Source: Oxytricha trifallax
Lineage: Eukaryota; Ciliophora; Spirotrichea; Sporadotrichida; Oxytrichidae
Direction: 5' to 3'
NCBI GenBank assembly: GCA_000711775.1
Contig: ARYC01000462.1
Coordinates: 1-64,000 of the forward strand
Length of the DNA: 64,000 nucleotides
The position numbers and the translations under genes are program-made. The stretch's first letter is position 1; every line of letters begins with the position of its first letter. Under the pieces are notes generated by a model. The model was given only the letters and a program-made list of their open reading frames with translations, made no database searches and was not told where the DNA came from. Below are positions 57,451 to 64,000 of the stretch, one piece after another.

Positions 57451-58238
57451 CTATAAAGAATATTGTTACATAATTTTATATAAAACCCCTTAAGTATAAT
57501 TTTGATGCAATAGGGGAGATTGTAACTTTTAAATAGAAAAAATACTATTATTAATTATATTACAAAATTACTATCAATTTAAAAAAGAATTTCCTCTTAG
57601 AGATTCGAACTCTATTTAAATTGTTTCTTCTCGCGTGTATTATCATTCAAACATGCGAATATTTTTAATTTTCTAATATCTAATCTTTCTTATAAGTATC
57701 AGTAAATTGGGGTTCAATTCAGATATTCCATGCTAATATATTCAAGCGCGAGTTTCTTTAAAATTTTAGAGGAAAAGTTTAAAAATTAAGAGATAATCGC
57801 TAAGGCAATAGCTCTAGATAAAAAAGGAATTGTTCAAGAAATTTGCAACTTTTAGAAAAAAGATGGAGATATTTACGAAGGTTAATGGAAAAATGATAAA
57901 CAAAAAAATACCAATAAAATAATAGATATAGATTAAAACAGAGGAGGAAGCAGAAAAATTAAAGATTATTTTTAACAACTCATTACATGGACGAAGCTGA
58001 TATTCTTGTTGAGAGGCCTCTCTCTAAAACCCATTTTCTTTTATTTATTTAATTTAAGTTTTTAATTTATTTATGACTTTTTATAATTTACTTTATCTTA
58101 AAAAATTACTCTTGGGGTTTTACTAAATTGTTTTAATTATTCAAATAAAATTCATAATATTAAGAAGTTGCTGACTTACTTTCAATTGCACCACTTTGAT
58201 TATTCATGTATTTTTGTCAACACCCCAAGAAAAATTGA
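57451..58238. other. AT-rich spacer with mixed fragments
   Basis: Nothing clearly coding. Some weakly open frames on the plus strand near 57770-57950. Confidence 0.3.
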
Positions 58239-58794
58239 ATATCAAAAGGGACTCAACTTTACAAGAATCTGCATGTGAAACAAAAGAAATAGGAGACCCA
58301 TAGATTTTCAAGTCTCTTGGTTGATGGGGATTCAAAAATTATTTTAATTTCATTGCCCAATATATTTAGAGTCTCCATAGAAATCTGTTGCACATTTCTA
58401 GATCTTGTGAATAAGTTTAATAATGCAAACTCTTTAAAAGCTGCGCTCATTCTTTGACTCTTGCCGATTTCCTCAAATCTAAGAGACAAATTCTACTTAG
58501 TTAAAACGCAGATGCCTTATAGATTTCCAGTATGCGCTATAAGACTTTCCTGAGAGCTGTAAGCATCTCCAGTTCAAATGCTTAGAATTTTTCAGCCAAT
58601 TCAATATTTATTCAATATTCATATACTTTCTCCAATACCAGCACTCGCGTCCACTTTTGCTTTTTAGGCTTCAAAATGATTTTTATAGCATTGAATTGAG
58701 AAGATTATATGATTAGTGAGTTCTTGTTAACGAATGCTTATGGAGCCTCGAGTAATATACTTATTATAGTTTCTTATCTTTAAAAATCTTGCAT
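58239..58794 (-). pseudogene. Unidentified coding block
   Basis: Minus strand, ATG 58794 (MQDFQRQETIISILLEAPQA), KPKKQKWTRVLVLEKVYEY followed by TGA (near 58614), then ELAEKFQAFELEMLTALRKV. A shift near 58495 leads to SLRFEEIGKSQRMSAAFKEF, LFTRSRNVQQISMETLNI and LENLWVSYFF. The helical, charged composition suggests a soluble protein. Not recognised. Confidence 0.4.
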
Positions 58795-58877
58795 AATATG
58801 AAATGATATTCAGCTAAAATAAAGTTGCTTTAATGTATAAATAAGCTCTCTTTATTGTTTTTTATTTGGTGATACAA

Positions 58878-59190
58878 GTCAATGCCATTTTACCAAATTC
58901 TCAAGAAATTGTAAGTACTGTTTGAATCTAGAAAGGAGTGCATATTTTATATGAAATTTGAAAGCGGCGATGCCTTTCTGTTTTATTTATATGTTTATAA
59001 GTGAAATAGTGAAATTGACTATCGCATTCAAAAACAAGCCACTATGCTGGTTTATTGCTAAATTAAAGTTTGTAAAGAGCCAGTTTCAAAGCTATCAAGA
59101 GACAGCTGTTAAAGTGACAATGGGATTTAAAAGTTCCTCTGCTCTTATCGTGCGGTTAAGTGAGGTAATAACATCGCAGAATTCCATTAG
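58878..59190 (-). pseudogene. Possible coding block, opposite strand of a plus ORF
   Basis: Minus strand MEFCDVITSLNRTIRAEELL ... IKYALLSRFKQYLQFLENLV with two TGAs (near 59094 and 59103) in a Trp-like context (VS-TGA-QL-TGA-NWLF). The plus strand has an 89-codon ORF (58958-59227) without any TAA/TAG/TGA. The minus reading matches the orientation of neighbours. Undecided. Confidence 0.25.
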
Positions 59191-59227
59191 CAAGAAATAT
59201 TTATATTATAATATCAGTAATTATTAA

Positions 59228-60413
59228 AATAATATAAATCTAACTTGATTCAAGTTTTGGTGCTGTTATAATTTAAAAAAACAATAATTTATTAATTTGC
59301 AATAAATAAAGCAAGTTCCAATAATATATAAATCTGACTTAACAATTATAAATGACTATTTCTTTATTTATTTGTATTTGATTTTACTTTTAACAACCTT
59401 CTTATTTCCATTCATTTTATTCTTTTATATGACTTAACTCAGCCTAATTTACTAAATCTTACTTTTGGTACTTATTCAATTAAATTTTAATTGACAAGAA
59501 TATTAAACAAAAAAATACCATTAAGTTTAGAAATATTCTGAAGTGTATTAAACATATTTTATTGAGAAATATTAATAAAATGAGCTAATAATTGTTATTG
59601 AATTATAATTAATAAAGACCTTTTTAATATCTAATATTTACAATTTAATCATCCTCAAACAAGTCTAACAATGTTTTATCAAAAAACTAAATCATAACTC
59701 CATACTAGCTTTAAGTTTTACTATTTAATGTGATTACTTTGTGTATAAACCATTTAGACCATAGGATGGTGTGCAAAGTCCAGCTTACTCTCTGATATAC
59801 TCTAAATCAATGAAAGGTGAGGGAATCTACATTGAGGAAAATATAGAATGATTAAGAGATCACAAATAAATATGTTTTAATTTACTTCTATTTTTTCTCA
59901 TCAAATGTTTATTTTGAGATAACAATGTCTTCAAGACAGAGCGGAGAATTCGTCAAAATATAAAATATGCAATTATTATATAATGTAGCTCAATCATAAA
60001 TTAATTGTATTTATACGGATGTAACGAAATAAATTGTGAAATAAAAATAAGTATGTAATAAAATTATAAAGAAGGACAAATAAAATATATAATATTAGGT
60101 TAATAAAAAAAGTATATGATAAAAATTCCATAAACTTATTAATGAGGTTTATAAATGATTAGATTTGTTGGAAATTTGTTAGGGTTGAGGTAATTAAAAG
60201 GTTTAATGGGAAATAAAGTATATTTATTTAACTTAATCACTAAAATGAGCTTTAGATCGTGTGGAAGCAGTCTGAAGATTATTTTGCTTAAAAATAGCTC
60301 TATCTGCTCTTTAATATGACTGAATTTGAGTAAGGTTTCATTATTTATTAACTTAATTATTTATTTTATTGAGAGAGAGTATCTAGTTTTGTATGTATAA
60401 ACTGCTTTATTAT
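59228..60413. other. AT-rich spacer
   Basis: No gene seen. Confidence 0.35.
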
Positions 60414-60782
60414 ATGAGTAACATTTCTCACTCAATTTGAGGTAGTAATGGTAACGAGATATCGCACTTTGTTAAAGCTGCAAAAGCCCATGAATTTTCA
60501 CCAATTCTTCAATCTTCTATTTCTGAGTAATCGCCTGAAGTTCCCTATACAATTCATTGCCTTGATACTTCAATTCTCAAACTTCTATTAAAATAAATAA
60601 TTGCCATTCTTATTGGTGAAAAATTTATCATTATTTTTTCTTGCTTCAAATTTTAAAAGCAAACCCTGACTTGTTTAGCTCTTTTATACATGGTGAGGTT
60701 ATGTTTCTATTAAGAAGCTACTTATGAATACTTTAATCATAATGAAATCTCTTTAGCGACACTCTCTTCATAGAGTAGTTGA
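60414..60782 (+). CDS. Possible small coding block
   Basis: Plus strand MSNISHSI-TGA-GSNGNEISHFVKAAKAHEF, SISEQSPEVPYTIHCLDTSI, ending TGA 60780. The one internal TGA lies near 60438; an alternative start would be downstream. Less AT-rich than the flanks. Low support. Confidence 0.25.
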
Positions 60783-61058
60783 CTTAAAGCAACATGATTC
60801 TTGAATGAAGGACAGTATCAACTTGATTAGATAATTTCACTCTTTAAATTTTGCTTAAGTTAAGACTTGATACTTATTTGTAAATTCAATTTAATATTGA
60901 TCATCACTAATAATAATTATAATAATAATAATATCATTCAGGTCTCTGGGGACCCCCGATCTTATATATATGTTAATATATGTAAGGGAGTAGCCCTTTT
61001 ATAGATTAGAGTGCTATCATTTGTTTTGCACTGTTCTGTTCTCTCTGACTGCATATTC

Positions 61059-62555
61059 TCACTTTCTTTTCTTCTTCGTGATGATTCTTGTTGTCTTATA
61101 TTTGACATTCTTTATTATTCTCTGTCTTAGTTTATCTTAGCATGATTAGGTTCTGATAAGATCTGATGAGGACATGTTTTAATGTGTGATTTTGGTATAT
61201 TTTAGTTATTAAATAGGTTGTACATTTCTTTAGTTAGTACTACAAATATTCTAAAATTTCTAAAAATTATTTCCCAAGTCTGCCTAAGAATCATTTTGAG
61301 TGAATCCTGAATTTGTGTTAATTTTGGAAGTTGTGTTATTATTAATATCTTTCTGATACATTAATAAGATTTCTTTCTTATTCTCAAATTCTGATGTGGA
61401 TCTGGTCAGATTGTTGACATTTACCTACTAAATAGGGATAGTCGATTTAGAGTTATGGCCCTGGTAAGATGAGTCTTGGGTCTCAACTTTTTTCTTTTCC
61501 ATAGCTCTTGTTTTTTCATTGATGAGTTCATTCTGAGATTGGAGCTAATGGTAGCCTACCTTCATGTTCATTTAATTAGTTAATATTAATTGTTTGGGGA
61601 TTGGGTTTGAGAAAAGTGATAATTTTGTTAGGTCAAAAAGGGGTTTAGTATCACCTAGGTTCTCCTGTGTTTCCCGATTGAATAGGTAGTTCTAGTCTCT
61701 CTCCTGAGGTTCGAAGATCTACTATTGAATAGTAGTTTTTATGTGAGACGTTTTAAGATCTCTATGGGGTTTTGTTCTTCTTGTCTCAGGGTTATTTGGG
61801 AAGCAGTAATTTAGGAAATATTGATATATGGAATGAAGAGGTCTCGCCATAGTATGCCTTGTGGTTGTGGTTCTTTTTGCTTCTCGATTGGTTTGCCCAT
61901 TAGGTCATAATTGCACCAAACTGTATTATAAAAGTTGAACAGTTAGGTTGATTGAGTTTGAAATATATTAGGTTGAGCTTTAAGACTTTAGTTTTGAGAC
62001 TATTGTATTTATTAATATTAAATAGAGGTTTAACCTTGGTTTAGTTACTAAATAGGCTCAAAGATGGGGCGTTTGTTGTACAGGGGGCACTTCTGGATTC
62101 TGACTTATTGTGGTCAAAAATGCTTCTTTGACCATGCATTTAAGTGAGGAAGCTAGTCTAATTCTCTTGTTTCTCTTTTTCTTGTTGGTTCTTAAGTACC
62201 TTGGCTCTTCTTTGTACATATTCAATGAATCTTATTGAGAAATAGTCGTTCATGTTCAGTTCGTCGAGTGAACATGATAACAAGTTGAGGTCAAAGTTCA
62301 AGAGTCCCATTTCAGCAAAATCTAACAATTTACGCTGTTGCTATTCATTAGCAAAATAGATAAGATCTCCATCGTCTTATAGACTTTCTCCATTTGCGAA
62401 ATCGGAGTAGGAGCTTTAAATTGCCTTGTTGGGGTCAGCCGACATTTCTTTGTCGTAGTTTTCGACTTCAGAGCAAGTTTAATTGCAATTTTATCGATCA
62501 TCACTAAAGAGATAGTTGAAGAGAAAAAAATTGTGAGCATAATTAAGATAATTGA
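61059..62555 (-). CDS. Q/N/S-rich hypothetical protein, one frameshift
   Basis: Minus strand, about 490 codons. From about 62555: FFLFNYLFSDDRQNCNQTCS, EMSADPNKAIQSSYSDFANG, LLDFAEMGLLNFDLNLLSCS, MNDYFSIRFIEYVQRRAKVL, then a Lys/Gln-rich region, YYGETSSFHISIFPKLLLP, a TGA near 61792, NYYSIVDLRTSGERLELP. A shift near 61650 leads to LGDTKPLFDLTKLSLFSNP, NELINEKTRAMEKKKVETQD and a Ser/Asn-rich end stopping at TGA 61059. GC above the flanks. The start is uncertain. Family unknown; apparent paralogue at 54770-55745. Confidence 0.55.
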
Positions 62556-62905
62556 AATATAACTAATAATGGAGTATAAAGAAATAAGGCAGGTTTAAAG
62601 GGAAGTTAGAAAGATTAATTAAACAAGAACTTATTTTTTATTGTAGCAAATTTTAATATTTATTTTTGATATTCAAAGTCTTTTTAAAGGTTGCATCATT
62701 TTAACGCAGACTAGATATTTATCTTATTCAGGCAATACTCAAAGTAATTTCGTAATAATTTATATTTATGCAAATTTTATGTGATACTAGTGCGGGTAAA
62801 TTGATTAAAATATTTTAACTTTTAAACAAATGTAGGTGAGCCAATTTTGAGCATGTTTTAGTGGATCCCATCAATCACTGACATTTCCAGGCACCAAAAA
62901 CAAGC
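62556..62905. other. AT-rich spacer
   Basis: No gene recognised. Confidence 0.3.
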
Positions 62906-63115
62906 GACGCCAGGTCACTCTTGTTCAAATTTTCCTTAAAATAAACTAACTGTGCTTATTCCATTTTGGAACCTCAATTTAACTTCATGCTTTTCATATT
63001 CTTTATCATTCTTGTCAACTTTTTATATATTATTCTTCACGTCTTTTGTATGATAGTATTGCTTATGACACTCATTGCATTTATACTTTACGTCAATATT
63101 TTCATGCTTTAAAAA
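62906..63115 (-). pseudogene. Zinc-finger-like fragment
   Basis: Minus strand HENIDVKYKCNECHKQYYHT then KDVKNNIQKVDKNDKEYEKH. The CNEC...YYHTKD pattern resembles the second zinc finger of the TBE 57-kDa protein (CEFCEKTYSHTRD), but the closing His pair is missing or displaced. A TGA follows near 62910. Possibly a piece of a TBE-type gene or an unrelated finger protein. Confidence 0.3.
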
Positions 63116-63710
63116 TTAACTAGTTTTCCTTCTCTATGTTCCTATATATTTCTATACCAGCTTTATATATGAGGGAAATCACTCTCAAAAAGACCACAAA
63201 AACACACTATAACTTTTTAAGTTTTTATAATAATTTAATTAATGATTTTTTCCTAATCTCAGTCAACGATCACTTATTTTTTATTAATTTTCAACTATTA
63301 ATTTATATTTTATTGACAATTAATTTAAGTGATAGCTTTTGTAGTTCATCTCGCAACTATACATTTTCTATTGATGCCAATATTATTCTCAATTAGCTTA
63401 ATGGATGTACTGTTTATTATTTTAAATGTTAGCGCTTAAATTAAAATTCTAATTTATAATTAGTATAATGCCTCTTTAGATAAAAGCTTTAATGAGAGCT
63501 TTGAAGACATAAAAATTTTTAAGGAAATTTTAAATAATATGAAAGATTAAAAAAGAGGGTTAGGAAAAATTCAGCTCTAAAAATGGTTAGAAAGTAACCA
63601 TTTATAATTTCAATAATAAGTTGATTATATAGTATTTCACTTAATTAAGTAAGTAATTTTATAGAAGGTATTTTTTGCTCTTATTATTAAAACTAGGGAG
63701 CTTCCAATTA
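63116..63710. other. AT-rich spacer
   Basis: An 86-codon plus-strand ORF (63136-63396) is present but is highly AT-rich and hydrophobic with no coding-like features. Confidence 0.3.
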
Positions 63711-63717
63711 AGGAGTA

Positions 63718-63782
63718 GGGGGAGGGAAGTTTCCTGCCCCAAATTTTTATATGCACCCTCGGGGGGAAGTTTCCTGCCCCAT
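63718..63782. repeat. Tandem GC-rich repeat, two copies
   Basis: GGGAAGTTTCCTGCCCCA occurs twice, about 41 bp apart, in otherwise AT-rich DNA. The core GGAAGTTTCC is nearly self-complementary. Confidence 0.6.
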
Positions 63783-64000
63783 CCATAAAAATATGTAATT
63801 TTATAATTTTCAAAGAATCTTTATTATCAATTATGATGTAGTTGTTTTTAATTTAGCTTCAAATATCATTTCTACCTTGATAATGAATTTAAAATTTATT
63901 GAAAATTACATTAATTATTTATAAAACCACTTATTTTAGCCTTGTTAATAATATATAATTTGATTTAGAATAATTATTACCTTGAAAATTATATAATAAT

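Noticed and set aside
63136-63396. 86-codon plus-strand ORF
   Set aside because: Composition is indistinguishable from the AT-rich flanks and no motif or neighbour context supports it.
1-64000. tRNA, rRNA, CRISPR arrays, bacterial promoters or ribosome binding sites
   Set aside because: None could be recognised by eye; the genetic code, introns and transposons show ciliate nuclear DNA.

Overview
The window looks like germline (micronuclear) DNA of a spirotrich/hypotrich ciliate of the Oxytricha-Stylonychia kind. Three things point there. (1) Every convincing reading frame uses TAA and TAG as glutamine and ends at TGA. (2) Two transposons end in C4A4 telomere-like rep repeats inside roughly 130-bp and 95-bp inverted repeats and carry the three genes of the TBE (telomere-bearing element) family. 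(3) The DNA is very AT-rich, dense in transposons, long palindromes and a satellite of about 380 bp, with short GTAAG...TAG introns and at least one gene split by an IES-like spacer. All identifications come from reading the sequence by eye; no search was run.

Layout. 1-5.03 kb: an unidentified minus-strand gene split by TBE copy 1 (303-4492, target duplication AAT); removing the element restores the frame. 5-9.5 kb: AT-rich DNA with two unidentified decayed coding blocks and a 418-bp palindrome. 10.8-17.7 kb: a decayed LINE on the minus strand (endonuclease, reverse transcriptase, and a separate charged-protein block) split by two large hairpins (12911-13716 and 15516-16486). 18.3-31.3 kb: a nest of repeats: a 1.28-kb palindrome, 380-bp satellite pieces, a foldback holding TBE copy 2 (20238-24332), and a 5-kb TBE relative (about 25460-30440) whose ends are not telomere-like and whose right end contains a Rep-helicase fragment. 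32.46-34.73 kb: a gene in pieces joined by an AAGAG repeat, probably macronucleus-destined. 35.7-37.1 kb: two minus-strand coding blocks. 39.26-41.0 kb: a 1.74-kb inverted-repeat element with one Rep-like superfamily-3 helicase gene. 42.2 kb: a small ORF. 43.35-43.9 kb: a palindrome. 44.15-47.5 kb: a large decayed gene, possibly a DEAD/SecA-like ATPase. 48.2-50.7 kb: a divergent pair, an unidentified gene and a DDE transposase. 52.4-54.1 kb: an MT-A70 adenine methyltransferase homologue. 54.8-62.6 kb: two apparently related Q/N-rich minus-strand genes with smaller coding blocks between them. 62.6-64 kb: mostly AT-rich, with a zinc-finger-like fragment.

How the parts relate. Both transposon families carry the same three modules: a DDE transposase, a small 22-kDa-type protein and a zinc-finger/kinase-like protein. 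In TBE copy 1 the last two are intact while the transposase is broken, which fits selection on the accessory proteins or supply of transposase from other copies. The TBE relative keeps recognisable versions of all three, with introns at matching places in the 22-kDa-type gene. Several palindromes share end motifs with the relative and may be its non-autonomous derivatives. The cellular-looking genes mostly carry frameshifts or internal TGA codons, so they are either decaying germline-limited genes or macronuclear genes still containing IESs.
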